Of a stretch of 64,000 nucleotides of DNA, positions 10,544 to 19,327 are shown piece by piece. This DNA is from Methylocystis sp. B8 (GTDB lineage Bacteria > Pseudomonadota > Alphaproteobacteria > Rhizobiales > Beijerinckiaceae). How positions within the stretch are numbered: the stretch's first letter is position 1; each line of letters opens with the position of its first letter. The DNA is taken from contig NZ_VBTZ01000012.1 of assembly GCF_005771425.1 (NCBI RefSeq), forward strand, positions 1 to 64,000, read 5' to 3'. The position numbers and the translations under genes were made by a program. The notes beneath the pieces are model-generated. The model saw nothing but the letters and a program-made list of their open reading frames with translations, was not told the DNA's origin and made no database searches.

Positions 10544-10870
10544 TCAGTTCAAGCGCCGATCGCTGGCGGGCGCCGATTGGCCTGTAACAATCCAATATGG
10601 CGACACGTCGGTTTTGTCGCGAACGATTGCGAGTGCGAGAAGGAAAGCAGGTCCGCTCATTTCCTCGTTGCCGTCGAGCCAACTGGCGACCCATTCCGGC
10701 GTCTCGGCGAGGAGCGCCGCGAGATCGGCTTCTGCGAGGCCGGCGCTCTCGAGCGGGCGGCGGCTCTTTCGCTCCGCAAAGGAGCGACGGCCGCCGAACG
10801 GATCTTCGTTCGCGTCGTTCGCATGCCGCGGTAAAATCCTAGTCACGTGAATCGGATGGCGCGCTTTCAT
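10544..10870 (-). CDS. Hypothetical protein
   Basis: A 108-residue frame. The central part (GLAEADLAALLAETPEWVASW) looks like a helix-turn-helix-like segment ending near VSPYWIVTG, and composition fits a real gene more than a shadow. The first residues overlap an SRAP remnant on the other strand, so the ATG at 10870 may be secondary; GTG at 10846 is an alternative. No function assigned. Confidence 0.4.
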   Translation of the reverse strand: MKARHPIHVTRILPRHANDANEDPFGGRRSFAERKSRRPLESAGLAEADLAALLAETPEWVASWLDGNEEMSGPAFLLALAIVRDKTDVSPYWIVTGQSAPASDRRLN

Positions 10871-11010
10871 GATCGAATGCCGGTCCTACTCGACGGCGCG
10901 ACGTTGGAGCTTGGATGGCAGGCGACGAGCCGGGGGCAACGCCCGAGGATGCTCTGCAGCAGTGGATTGCGTCGTCGCGCGTCAACAGTCATGGCCAGCC
11001 GCATCGTCCT
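10855..11010 (+). pseudogene. SRAP (SOS response-associated peptidase) C-terminal remnant
   Basis: The plus strand reads RFHDRMPVLL, then after a one-base shift GATPEDALQQWIASSRVNS. This matches the end of the SRAP gene at 57266-57940 (RFHDRMPVIL ... PPEDALREWIVSPRVN). Only the C-terminal 50 residues remain. It is the first of three SRAP relics in the window. Confidence 0.7.
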
Positions 11011-11070
11011 TATCTGTACTAGCTGATACTCGATCCGACAGTCGGCGCCTGGTTGAGCGATTGGTTTTGA

Positions 11071-12163
11071 TGTCCGACCTTGTCAGGCTGCGATCATTTT
11101 CTCCTTGGTCATCGGCATGGCGTCGAGAAAGGTTTGCATCGGCGTTTTGCCGAAACACCGGGGGCCTTGATGCGGGCGCTGTTCGTTATAGTCGCTCACC
11201 CAAACGTCGAGATCGGCCTGTAGCTCGTCGATCGAACGATACACTCTTTTGCGGAACGTGACACGATAGAACTCGTTGAGCACGGTCTTATGGAAGCGCT
11301 CACAAATTCCGTACGTTTGGGCTCTTGGTCTTGGTTCGCGAGTGATCGATGTCCTCGATCGCAAGATAGAGCTGTATTCATGCCGCTCTGGGTTCCGCAA
11401 TATTCGCTGCCGCGGTCGGTGAGCACGCGCAGTAGCTTGACATCCTGGCTATCAAAGAACGGAACGACGCGATCATTGAGGAGATCGGTCGCCGTGATCG
11501 GCGTCTTGCGATCATAGAGCTTGGCGAAAGCCACCTTGGCATAGGTGTCGATGAAGGTCTGTTGGTAGATGCGCCCCACGCCCTTCAGATTGCCGACATA
11601 GAAGGTTTCCTGGGCGCCGCAGTAGCCTGGGTGCTCGCTCTCGAACTCGCCATGGGCCTCCTTCTCTTGTTTGGCCTTTTCCGAGGCGGCGATCTGGGCT
11701 TCGGTGAGAATAAGGCGCGCTCCTGAGCCATTTTGGGCCTCGAGCGCCTTCAGCCGCTTGTTCATGGTTTCGAGGTCATGACGCTGCCATACACAGCGCA
11801 CGCCGGCGGGCGAAATCGTTAGCCCACGCTTGCGTAACTCATTGGCGACGCGGATCTGGCCAAAGGCCGCCTGTTCGAGAGCAAACGCAACGACAGCGTC
11901 TTCGACGTCCTCCGGCACCCAGTTCTTCAACGCCAGCTTCTTACGGCTGATCTCCTGTAAGGCCAGCTCGCCGCCTTTTTCATAAAAGCTGTCGCGGCTG
12001 TAACCCATGATTTTGCACGCCTGGCTGACATTGCCGAGCTGCTTGGCGAGCTCAAGAAGGCCTACTTTGGCGCAGATGATTTTCTGTTCGGTCGTCACGG
12101 TATCCTCCAGTCGCCGAGCGACCCAGGACGCCGTTTGTCAGTTTAAGTCGCACCTTATCGACA
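11071..12163 (-). mobile_element. IS481-type insertion sequence with 4-bp target duplication
   Basis: The transposase remnant is bounded by TGTC termini at 11071 and (on the minus strand) 12163. The four bases TTGA directly flank both ends (11067-11070 and 12164-12167), as expected of a target-site duplication. Inward of TGTC the terminal repeats are poorly conserved. The element is about 1.09 kb, in the IS481 range. Confidence 0.7.
11083..12098 (-). pseudogene. IS481-family transposase, multiply frameshifted
   Basis: The N-terminal helix-turn-helix part ([19 protein letters not shown]) and the first half of the DDE domain ([28 protein letters not shown]) run from 12098. After GSEYCGT the frame changes near 11400 and again within about 60 bp before resuming as [17 protein letters not shown] and DYNEQRPHQGPRCFGKTP, including the end of the DDE region. 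The enzyme cannot be made from this copy. One or two codons also look deleted after DSFY. Confidence 0.85.
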
Positions 12164-12575
12164 TTGATCGCCTCTGTTGGTTGAAGTTGATGAACTCCAA
12201 GACACAACGATGTTGGTCGGCGTCCCTCACACGCTATGCGCCGACGAGCATCGTTGTGGCGAAGGCCATTCGTAAGAAGCTTGCGTGAGTTTTTCATGAT
12301 TGAGTACCTCGTCTGGGGGAAGCCTCTCAGCCGGGAACTCTGGACGAAATTTCTTGTTTCGCCTGCCGCCGCGCATCCAGCGCCATCCGCCCCCACGCTC
12401 GAGAACATCGGCAAGTAGCTCCAATTTATGCTCGCCGAGATCATCGCCGAGCCAAGGCTACTCAATGTCGCGGTCGGCGAAATGCAGAACGGCGCGCGCA
12501 TTCACGACGTTGCCGTGCATCAAGTCGTCGCCATTTTGATAGCTGACAAAGCGGTACAGCCTTCATGCTTCAAGA

Positions 12576-12830
12576 TCATGGTTCGCTCAGGCGCGCGCGA
12601 CGCTGGAAATTAGAATGGTCTGCGTCCTCACCGAGAGGATGAGGGCCCGCTGCCCCTCCCCAAAAGCTCCATGGCATCCTCGGCAATTTCCTCAGGTCCG
12701 TCCTGCCCGTCGCTTCCCCGGCGACAGCAAGCATAGCCCGCATCAGCGCAGCTAGATCAAGGCTTATCCCGCGATCAGCGGCCATTTGATTGGCAACGCG
12801 GAACGTCTCATCGATCAAATCCCGATGCAT
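12576..12830 (-). CDS. Small hypothetical protein
   Basis: 84 residues, mostly helical in the first half (IDETFRVANQMAADRGISLD). A GAGGGAGAAA stretch lies about 12 bases before the ATG. No family recognised; the C-terminus looks less protein-like and may follow a frameshift. The preceding 12168-12575 contains no gene that I can support. Confidence 0.4.
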   Translation of the reverse strand: MHRDLIDETFRVANQMAADRGISLDLAALMRAMLAVAGEATGRTDLRKLPRMPWSFWGGAAGPHPLGEDADHSNFQRRARLSEP

Positions 12831-12863
12831 ACCGGCTACTTTCTCCCTCCGCCATCGTCGGCT

Positions 12864-12989
12864 TCACCCTCCAGCCAAAACAGTGAAAATCAACAGCTTG
12901 ATGATGCGGATGGCGAAAATGCCTGCCACGAGCAGTAGGCCGCCGATAGGAAATTGCTGCGCAATGTAACCATGGCGGAGGTCCGTCAT
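12864..12989 (-). CDS. Small membrane protein (41 aa)
   Basis: From the ATG at 12989 the product has a short polar head (MTDLRHGYIAQQ) and one long hydrophobic helix (FPIGGLLLVAGIFAIRIIKL) ending in AGG. CAGGGG lies upstream as a weak RBS. Longer frames from 13121 begin in sequence without protein character. A single-span small protein among other stress genes; function unknown. Confidence 0.45.
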   Translation of the reverse strand: MTDLRHGYIAQQFPIGGLLLVAGIFAIRIIKLLIFTVLAGG

Positions 12990-13110
12990 CACTGCATCCC
13001 CTGCATCCCGCTCACTGCGGTTGCAGCGACGAGCGCGGCGAATTTGGTCCAAGCCTATCCTTGGATCATTTGCTCGCATCGCGCATATTTTTGCAAGGAC
13101 TTGGGCCCCG

Positions 13111-13548
13111 CTAGGCTGCATTACGCAATCTCTTAATTAGGTCGTGGTTCTCCATAACCCCTTTGTATTGCCTTTCGATTATGTCGTGAACGTAGGGCGG
13201 AAGATCTTCTTCTAGCGCCTTTTGGTATTCGGTCTTGGCAACATCTTCGCCGCGCTCGCATTCTTCGAGTATGGTTTTGTCATCACCGTCTGTGATTACT
13301 GCCTTCAGCTTTGTCCATGCGCGGTGCAAGGCGCCTAATGTCGACCCTTGGGTGGAGGGGGAACCACCAAGATTGACGATTTCCTCTTCTAACTCCTGCG
13401 CGCCGAGCGCGCATCGTTGCGACGCTTTTTCAAATACCCTGCGCAGTTTCTGGTCTTTGGCTGCTTCCGCTGCGCTCGCGAATCCCTTTTCGCCATCACG
13501 GCTCACCTCGGCTAAATTCTTCAAGACAGATTGAGGATCCCCAGTCAT
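13111..13548 (-). CDS. PA2169-type four-helix-bundle protein (DUF2383)
   Basis: 145 residues, all helical. It starts with SVLKNLAEVSRDGEKGF, typical of the PA2169/DUF2383 ferritin-like bundle, and has conserved Glu residues and a terminal HDLIKRLRN. The ATG at 13548 has AGGAGG a few bases upstream and is preferred to 13608. A perfect EcfG-type promoter precedes it, so it is probably a general-stress protein of unknown biochemical activity. Confidence 0.8.
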   Translation of the reverse strand: MTGDPQSVLKNLAEVSRDGEKGFASAAEAAKDQKLRRVFEKASQRCALGAQELEEEIVNLGGSPSTQGSTLGALHRAWTKLKAVITDGDDKTILEECERGEDVAKTEYQKALEEDLPPYVHDIIERQYKGVMENHDLIKRLRNAA

Positions 13549-13581
13549 TGTTCTACCTCCTACCCAAATCCGATGTGCAGC

Positions 13582-13606
13582 AACGATCGGGACGATGAAT
13601 TGTTCC
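13582..13606 (-). promoter_or_regulatory. EcfG-type promoter (DUF2383 gene)
   Basis: Minus strand GGAAC (13606-13602), 16 bp, CGTT (13585-13582), about 34 bp before the ATG at 13548. Exact consensus match. Confidence 0.75.
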
Positions 13607-13608
13607 AA

Positions 13609-14180
13609 TCCGCAGGACAGTGGGCGAATCGCCCACGAAAATTCTTGCGCGAAGATATTTAAAGCCGACGGTCTTCCCCATTTCTAACGAGCCGAGATCG
13701 CGGGACGAGCCCGTTAACCTCGTCCAACTTGGGCTGTAAGGATGAAAGACGACAAAGGAGAGAGGAGGCACGCCCAATGTAATGGGGGGCCTAGTTTCTG
13801 ACGCGAAGCGCAACACCCCCTGCCGATCTGGCATCGGCAAGGTTGATCAAGACCTTCGGGACTGTTGCCATGCCAGGCTATTCGCATCTGCTTTACGATG
13901 AAAGAGACCCCGGCAGCGCTCGGAAAGCGACCGCGCTACGCGATGACGCCGGACTTGTCTTTCGAGATACGCTCGCGCCTCGCTGCCGGGAACGATCGGT
14001 TCGACCGGACGGCCCGCTGCATTCGCCATGATGGCGCTCCCACAAGGCGTCAGAGCGACAAAATATTATGAATCGAACTTCAGTTCCAGGTGACTAGCTC
14101 GCGCCGGAGCACGTCGCGACACATCCGTGACCGAACGTGGGAGAGCCAAGCTTCGCTCTGTCGCCGCCATTGCACCTGAA
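13609..14180. other. Intergenic stretch without supported gene
   Basis: About 570 bp between divergently read features. A short inverted repeat GTGGGCGAATCGCCCAC lies near 13620. Several ORFs of 60-95 codons exist on both strands, but none has an RBS or recognisable protein character. Confidence 0.5.
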
Positions 14181-14182
14181 AA

Positions 14183-14209
14183 GCCCGCGGCCAAGTAAGA
14201 GCCGCGGGC
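14183..14209 (-). terminator. Terminator of the Gly/Trp-rich secreted protein gene
   Basis: Perfect 9-bp arms GCCCGCGGC and GCCGCGGGC with a 9-base loop, followed on the minus strand by TTTTC. It lies 24 bp past the stop at 14233. Confidence 0.75.
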
Positions 14210-14232
14210 AACACGACAGTTGCGCCTCTAAC

Positions 14233-14553
14233 TTACGAGCAGACCCAAACCCAACCGTCCGGGGCCCATTTCCAGCACGGGCCTACGCCATAGGGATACC
14301 AGCGGCCTCCCCAATAGCGGCCGCGTCCTGAGCCGAAACCCCAGCGGCCGCGATTCCAGTCGCCGCCACCGCGCATGCCGCCGCGGTCCCCGCTCCAGCC
14401 TCGGTGGTCACCATCCAAGCCGCCAGCATGGTCGCTGAAGCCATGATCGCCGCCACCATCGCGCCCGGAGCCTTCATGAGGCCCAGCAAACACGGCTGAT
14501 GGAATCGCCAACGCTCCTAACACTGCGAAGACAAGGGATACCTTGCGTAGCAT
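14233..14553 (-). CDS. Secreted Gly/Arg/Trp-rich small protein
   Basis: 106 residues with a clear signal peptide (LRKVSLVFAVLGALAIPSAVFA). The middle is low-complexity, rich in Gly, Asp, His, Arg and Trp. The tail WYPYGVGPCWKWAPDGW has two Cys that could form a disulphide. RBS AGAGGAAG precedes the ATG. Such short periplasmic proteins are frequent in Hyphomicrobiales; function unknown. Confidence 0.7.
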   Translation of the reverse strand: MLRKVSLVFAVLGALAIPSAVFAGPHEGSGRDGGGDHGFSDHAGGLDGDHRGWSGDRGGMRGGGDWNRGRWGFGSGRGRYWGGRWYPYGVGPCWKWAPDGWVWVCS

Positions 14554-14735
14554 AGCTTCCTCTGTTTCAGACCAGAAGCAGAGCGCTTGCGCGCTACCGC
14601 CTTCGTGCTGCGGACGAAACCGGTGAACTACACCACTAGTCCCGGCAACAACGGGCGCTTCGGCGAAGAGATAATCTTTTCGCTATAGAGGGGGCAAAGC
14701 CAAGCCCTTGGCGATCATGCAGAAACAAGGCCGCG

Positions 14736-14761
14736 GGAACATATGGACATGTTGACGTGTT
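14736..14761 (+). promoter_or_regulatory. Possible EcfG-type promoter
   Basis: GGAAC (14736-14740), 17 bp, TGTT (14758-14761): one mismatch in the -10. Twenty-one bp before the ATG at 14783. Confidence 0.4.
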
Positions 14762-14782
14762 GCAGTTTGCTTGGAGGTAACA

Positions 14783-15124
14783 ATGAACCAAACGCCAACT
14801 GCGCTTTCGCGAGTAGCCATTCAATGTTTTGTCGTTGCCGCCAACAACCTGAGAGCCCGCTTTAGAAATGAGGTTGTTGCAGCATTACCAAAATTTGCGC
14901 GGATGCGACTCGAATGGGAGTGGCGGAACCTCTTCTGTTGCGACGTGGATAGCATTCCGCCGCTAGTACAGGCTTGTCTCTTGGGCGGCGAACGGTGCGC
15001 TCAAAGTTTGCTCAGAAATGATTACAAGGGCTCTCCCGACTCATTTTTTCAAGAATGTGTGAGCAGCACAGTGGACGACATTACCGCGCGCGTCGATGCG
15101 GAATGCGGGCGCTCTTACCATTGA
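14783..15124 (+). CDS. Hypothetical protein upstream of phyR
   Basis: 113 residues from the ATG at 14783, which follows TTGGAGGTAACA (an earlier start at 14771 lacks an RBS). Helical, with several Cys (FCC, C near VQACLLGG) and a C-terminal ITARVDAECGRSYH. No family recognised. It is followed 45 bp later by phyR in the same direction and may be co-transcribed with it. Confidence 0.6.
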   Translation: MNQTPTALSRVAIQCFVVAANNLRARFRNEVVAALPKFARMRLEWEWRNLFCCDVDSIPPLVQACLLGGERCAQSLLRNDYKGSPDSFFQECVSSTVDDITARVDAECGRSYH

Positions 15125-15169
15125 CTATTGCGCATAGGGCGCTGCCTAAACTGAGTGTAGGATAAAGCT

Positions 15170-15958
15170 ATGAACCTCTCCCGTGAGATTGCGGCGCACG
15201 TACCTTATTTGCGCCGCTTCGCGAGGGCGCTCTGCGGCTCGCAAAAAAGCGGCGACGCCTATGTTGTCGCCACATTGGAGGCGTTGGTCGCCGACCCTGA
15301 CGCTTTCCCAGCGAATATGTCGCCCAAAGTTGGACTTTACCATCTGTTCATGTCCTCCTGGTCGTCGATCCGGCTGAACACGGAAACGTCGCCCAACGAC
15401 GAGATCTCCGCGGCTCAGCGCAACATCAGCATGCTGACGCCGCGCTCGCGACAAGCCTTTCTGCTACGCACGGTCGAAGGCTTCTCGGTTGCAGACGCCG
15501 CCACGATCCTGGACGTCTCCGAGGAGGAGGTTGAGGCGCTGGTCAGAGAGGCGGGCCGCGAAATCGCCGAGCGCGTCGCGACGGACGTGCTGATTATCGA
15601 GGATGAGTCGCTTATCGCGCAGGACATAGAATTCATTGCGCGCGATCTCGGCCATCGCGTGATCGGCGTTGCGCGGACGCATCAGGAGGCTGTGGAACTC
15701 GCCAAGCGCCAGCGGCCCGGGCTGATCCTCGCCGACATTCAGCTCGCGGACGGCAGTTCCGGTCTGAACGCCGTCAATGAAATGCTCGAAAGTTTTGACG
15801 CTCCAGTGATTTTTATTACGGCATTTCCGGAACGCCTGCTGACCGGCGAACGGCCTGAGCCCGCATTTCTCATCAGCAAGCCCTATAAGGTCGACACGGT
15901 CAAGGCCACGATCAGCCAAGCGCTGTTCTTTGAACGCAAGGCGTCTCGCGCGGCGTAA
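15170..15958 (+). CDS. phyR: PhyR general-stress-response regulator
   Basis: A 262-residue cytoplasmic protein with the two-part PhyR build. Residues 1-135 mimic an ECF sigma factor (region 2-like and region 4-like, SVADAATILDVSEEEV). Residues 138-255 form a receiver domain with acidic residues E144/D145, phospho-acceptor D189 (LILADIQL), T217 and K237 (ISKPYK). In alphaproteobacteria phosphorylated PhyR binds the anti-sigma factor NepR and frees EcfG. No nepR, ecfG or histidine kinase is adjacent, so this is an orphan copy. RBS AGGAT before the ATG. Several genes in the window have EcfG-type promoters. Confidence 0.93.
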   Translation: MNLSREIAAHVPYLRRFARALCGSQKSGDAYVVATLEALVADPDAFPANMSPKVGLYHLFMSSWSSIRLNTETSPNDEISAAQRNISMLTPRSRQAFLLRTVEGFSVADAATILDVSEEEVEALVREAGREIAERVATDVLIIEDESLIAQDIEFIARDLGHRVIGVARTHQEAVELAKRQRPGLILADIQLADGSSGLNAVNEMLESFDAPVIFITAFPERLLTGERPEPAFLISKPYKVDTVKATISQALFFERKASRAA

Positions 15959-16209
15959 GCTCAGGCCCCATTAATAGCGTCGCGCGCTCGGATTTCATTT
16001 TATTTGTCTGGAAGCGCTATGGCAGTCACATTGGCGACAATCGCAGGCCATGGCTCAGTGAAGTCATCGGCGCCTGCCACGCGCTGTTGCAATCTTGGAC
16101 ATGCCGGAGTGACACGATCACCGATCTGCTGTTCCGTCGACGGCTCATCAATGCGGTGATGCTGCACGTCGGTGCTTTTTGGCTCTGGGCGCTATCTGCC
16201 GCGAAGCTT

Positions 16210-16234
16210 GGAACACCAATCTCCGAGCTTTGTT
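16210..16234 (+). promoter_or_regulatory. Possible EcfG-type promoter (exported PRC gene)
   Basis: GGAAC (16210-16214), 16 bp, TGTT (16231-16234), about 49 bp before the start at 16283. One mismatch. The upstream stretch 15959-16209 shows no supported gene. Confidence 0.4.
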
Positions 16235-16282
16235 CTAAGGGCACGTTCGCTGTGACGCATCACCAAACGCACGGAGATAGCA

Positions 16283-16720
16283 ATGCTTAAGTCCTACGTC
16301 CTCGCCGGCGCCATCGCGGCAACGCTTTCAGGCGTTGCTTTGGCCGAACAGACGATGAATCGCCCGACGGACGGCGCGGCGATGAGCCGGCCGGAATTCT
16401 TGACGATGCTGCCGCAGAATGCGCTGCTCGTCTCGAACATTCATGAGCAGAATGTTTACGATCCGCAAGAGAACAAGATCGGCGAAGTCAAGGACCTCGT
16501 GCTGGATCGCAGCGGCAAGGTCACCGCGGCAATCGTTTCGGTTGGCGGCTTCCTTGGAATTGGCGAAAAGGACATCGCGGTCGCCTTCAACGACATCAAG
16601 GCCACTGAGCGTAACAACAAATGGTGGCTGACGATGGACGCTACGAAAGACGAACTGAAGAACGCGACGGGCTTCCGTTTCGACAAGAACAAGGGGTTGT
16701 GGACGCTCGGCGCCAAGTAA
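16283..16720 (+). CDS. Exported PRC-barrel protein
   Basis: 145 residues. A signal peptide (KSYVLAGAIAATLSGVALA) is followed by a PRC-barrel (ENKIGEVKDLVLDRSGKVTA, VSVGGFLGIGEKDIAV). Likely periplasmic, unlike the cytoplasmic PRC-barrel proteins at 8910 and 63625. RBS GGAGATAGCA. A strong terminator follows. Confidence 0.82.
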   Translation: MLKSYVLAGAIAATLSGVALAEQTMNRPTDGAAMSRPEFLTMLPQNALLVSNIHEQNVYDPQENKIGEVKDLVLDRSGKVTAAIVSVGGFLGIGEKDIAVAFNDIKATERNNKWWLTMDATKDELKNATGFRFDKNKGLWTLGAK

Positions 16721-16739
16721 AACGTCGATCGACCAACGC

Positions 16740-16770
16740 AAGGCCTCGCTGCCAAATGGCGAGGCCTTTT
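16740..16770 (+). terminator. Rho-independent terminator after the exported PRC gene
   Basis: AAGGCCTCGC, a nine-base loop and GCGAGGCCTT, then TT. Twenty bp past the stop. Confidence 0.85.
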
Positions 16771-16913
16771 CACTTTCGGATCGGCAGCTTGTCTTCATCG
16801 GCAGGATTTGAGTTAAATCCTATAAGATGATTGAAAATTAGAACGAGCGCGGCAAGCCCAACGCGCACCGCCATTGTCAAGGCTTGCGAAAACCCCATCG
16901 CGATCTGCGCCAT
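16770..16913 (-). CDS. Possible 47-aa membrane peptide
   Basis: A short minus-strand frame reading MAQIAMGFSQALTMAVRVGL, then AALVLIFNHLIGF and a polar tail. It looks like a single membrane span, but there is no RBS and the end runs into the terminator of the convergent gene. Speculative; could be a gene remnant. Confidence 0.25.
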   Translation of the reverse strand: MAQIAMGFSQALTMAVRVGLAALVLIFNHLIGFNSNPADEDKLPIRK

Positions 16914-17262
16914 CGAAAAAGCCGGAGCCAGACGGCCCATTGACCGCGAGCGCTTCGCTGCGAAAGCGTGTTTGACACAGACTACTGACCCGAAAATCCG
17001 TTGGAACCTCGCGTCGTGCTCGGGGGTTTAGCGACAGACAGGACCGATCTGGACACGTCTCGTTCCGGCGCCCTGGCGGAAGTGCCTCCCTCGTCAGGCC
17101 GGTCATCACCGCTTCGTGCAGACGGCGCACGGTCGCCGATTTCGGTCAGGAGGCAGTGAAGGAACAGGCCAAGCTCACGACCACCTATATGATACTTGCA
17201 GTATCCGCTCTCTTGTTATGTCGCCGGCGCTATCCCTTCGGGGCAGAGGGGAAGGCCACTCT

Positions 17263-18582
17263 TTGACGGCCGAGCCGATCCGTATCGCTGATGCGCCGCT
17301 AAGGCCAAGAGCCGAAACGAGGCTGCGCAAGGCTGCGCTGTTCGAGCAGTTGGGGCCCGGTCTGGTGACGGGCGCTGCCGATGATGACCCCAGTGGCATC
17401 GCCACCTATTCTCAGGCGGGCGCGCAATTCGGCTTCAACATGCTCTGGACGATGGCGCTGACGTATCCACTGATGACGGCGGTTCAGCTTGTCAGCGCAC
17501 AGATCGGCCGCGTTACCGGGTGCGGACTCGCCAAGAATATTGGCGACATCTTCCCGAGGCCGCTCGTGCTGGGGTTAATCGGTCTCTTGTTCGCCGCCAA
17601 TACGATCAATATCGGCGCCAACCTCGCCGCCATGGGCGCCGCCACAAGACTGGCGATCGGCGGGCCATCACATCTCTATACCGTGGCGTTCGCATTTGCA
17701 TCTTTGCTCCTGCAGATGTTCGCTCCCTACGAGCGGTACTCCCGCTATCTCAAATGGCTGACGCTTGTGCTGCTGTCCTACGTTGCTGTTGTCTTCATCG
17801 TTCAGGTGGACTGGGCACATGCAGCAAAAGGGATAGTTGCGCCGACGTTCTCAATGACGGCGGACAGCTTGACCGTCATCGTCGCAATCCTCGGCACAAC
17901 GATCAGCCCTTACCTTCTTTTCTGGCAGAGCAGCCAGGAGGTCGAGGAGATCGAGCAAAGGACCGAGGCAAAGCCGTTAGCGGAGGCGCCCGAGCAGGCG
18001 CCTCGCGAAATGCGCCGGATCAGATTTGACACTTTTCTCGGAATGGCGGTCTCCAACGTCATCGCGATGGCGATCATGATTAGCGCCGCAGTGACCCTTC
18101 ATGCGCAAGGCAAGGCCGAAATTGGTTCGGCCGCAGAAGCCGCAGAAGCCCTGAAACCGATCGCCGGCGAGTTTGCCTTTGCGCTGTTCAGTCTCGGCAT
18201 CATCGGAACTGGATTACTGTCGCTGCCCGTTCTGGCTGGATCGGCTGCCTACGCCTTTGGCGAGTCGCAGAACTGGAAATGCGGCCTTGACAACAAACCT
18301 TGGGAAGCCGTCGGCTTCTATGGTGTCATTGTGGCCGCCATAATGCTAGGTCTCGGCATCGAGTTTTCGCCGATCGATCCGATCAAAGCGCTTTTCTGGA
18401 GCGCGGTCATTAACGGCTTGGTGGCCGTGCCAATCATGGGCGCGATGATGTGGGTTGCAAGTCAGCGCAGTCAGATGGACCGTTTTACCGTTACACTTCC
18501 CGTGCTGGTGTTCGGCTGGGCGGCCACGGGTATCATGGCCGTCGCCGCGTTTGCTATGGTGGCGCTCAACGGACCGCTTTAA
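17263..18582 (+). CDS. NRAMP-family divalent metal transporter
   Basis: About 440 residues with 11 predicted membrane helices of the NRAMP/SLC11 fold. Helix 1 reads ADDDPSGIATYSQAGAQFG, the variant in which the canonical DPGN becomes DPSG, as in the NRAMP-related transporter branch often linked to Mg2+ or Mn2+. Helix 6 region FLGMAVSNVIAMAIMI is also recognisable. Inner-membrane uptake of divalent metal is the likely role; the substrate cannot be fixed from sequence. ATGs at 17116 and 17218 lack an RBS; TTG at 17263 behind AGGGGAAGG fits best. The upstream 16914-17262 shows no gene or clear riboswitch. Confidence 0.82.
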   Translation: MTAEPIRIADAPLRPRAETRLRKAALFEQLGPGLVTGAADDDPSGIATYSQAGAQFGFNMLWTMALTYPLMTAVQLVSAQIGRVTGCGLAKNIGDIFPRPLVLGLIGLLFAANTINIGANLAAMGAATRLAIGGPSHLYTVAFAFASLLLQMFAPYERYSRYLKWLTLVLLSYVAVVFIVQVDWAHAAKGIVAPTFSMTADSLTVIVAILGTTISPYLLFWQSSQEVEEIEQRTEAKPLAEAPEQAPREMRRIRFDTFLGMAVSNVIAMAIMISAAVTLHAQGKAEIGSAAEAAEALKPIAGEFAFALFSLGIIGTGLLSLPVLAGSAAYAFGESQNWKCGLDNKPWEAVGFYGVIVAAIMLGLGIEFSPIDPIKALFWSAVINGLVAVPIMGAMMWVASQRSQMDRFTVTLPVLVFGWAATGIMAVAAFAMVALNGPL

Positions 18583-18905
18583 TCACTGTGCAAGGGGCGG
18601 GCAACGGGCCTATTCGTGTCGCCAGATTTTGACGGCTGAACAATCAGAATTGTCGCCAAGAGCGGGAGTAAGATGCTGTTTGGCACAATGCCGAGCAGCC
18701 CGCCGCCGAAGAAGGTCCCCACGACTGAGCCAAGCGCCATGACCAAGACGAACGCGCGGTTTTCAGACAAGACCGCGAAGCTGCGGTCGCCGCTGTAGCG
18801 AGTAAAGCCGGTGATCATCGTGTGCAAACTAACCGCGAGCGAAAGGCTTCCGGCAAGTTTTATGTCCGCGTCCTGTCGCGAGCGCGGCGCGATTTGCCCC
18901 CGCAA
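18579..18905 (-). pseudogene. TSUP (TauE/SafE) permease C-terminal fragment
   Basis: The sequence ADIKLAGSLSLAVSLHTMIT, GFTRYSGDRSFAVLSENRAF and VPNSILLPLLATILI matches the last third of TSUP-family permeases. The N-terminal half with the first repeat is missing. It is convergent with the NRAMP gene, whose stop it overlaps by a few bases. Confidence 0.7.
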
Positions 18906-18945
18906 AATAGAGGCTTAGACTGATTCCGACATGTCGCTCTGAAAA

Positions 18946-18970
18946 CGCCCGACCGTGGATGTAACGGCGC
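18946..18970. repeat. Degenerate copy of the CGCCC(C)GACCGTGGAT hairpin element
   Basis: CGCCCGACCGTGGATGTAAC matches the left arm and loop of the three hairpins at 24506, 24998 and 25680, but the right arm (CGGGGCG) is lost. Confidence 0.55.
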
Positions 18971-19020
18971 ACAAGGCGCATAGCGCGAGCTGATATCCCA
19001 AGTAAGCGGTTTCAGCCTGA

Positions 19021-19056
19021 AAGCCCGGTCTCTCTGAATTTATAGACCGGGCTTTT
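19021..19056 (-). terminator. Terminator downstream of the 19103-19600 gene pair
   Basis: AAGCCCGGTCT and AGACCGGGCTT form a perfect 11-bp stem with a 12-base loop. It lies about 50 bp past the stop at 19103 on the minus strand. T-runs are short on both sides, so it may act bidirectionally. Confidence 0.6.
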
Positions 19057-19102
19057 GGAGTGCGCTGAGTAAAGCGAGCCCCCGACCGACAGGGGCGCTG
19101 TG

Positions 19103-19321
19103 TTAATGGCTCACTTGTGCCGTCAGCGCTCTCGCAATCGTCTGCGCGACGGCCTTGGCGTCTGCGTCTGAGAGCCGATTGACCAGTGCCCGGCGCGTCG
19201 GCTCGTCTTCGAAATAGACATAGGCGAGCGCGATCCCGTTCGCGTCTTCCACGATGTAGGATTCGCCGCTCTTGCGGATGCGCAGCGGCGGCGCGAAGCA
19301 GATTGCCGCCATGCGCTCCAT
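19103..19321 (-). CDS. Small conserved hypothetical protein
   Basis: 72 residues with the pattern PLRIRKSGESYIVEDANGIA, AYVYFEDEPTRRA and a helical end KAVAQTIARAL. Small proteins of this type are common in Bradyrhizobium and methanotrophs, and a truncated relative lies at 56499. It begins 6 bp after the preceding gene, so the two form an operon. Function unknown. Confidence 0.65.
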   Translation of the reverse strand: MERMAAICFAPPLRIRKSGESYIVEDANGIALAYVYFEDEPTRRALVNRLSDADAKAVAQTIARALTAQVSH

Positions 19322-19327
19322 CAGTGC

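Noticed and set aside
16914-17262. Possible Mn2+ or Mg2+ riboswitch before the NRAMP-type gene
   Set aside because: I looked for yybP-ykoY or M-box-like conserved cores and saw none; only a structure search could show one.
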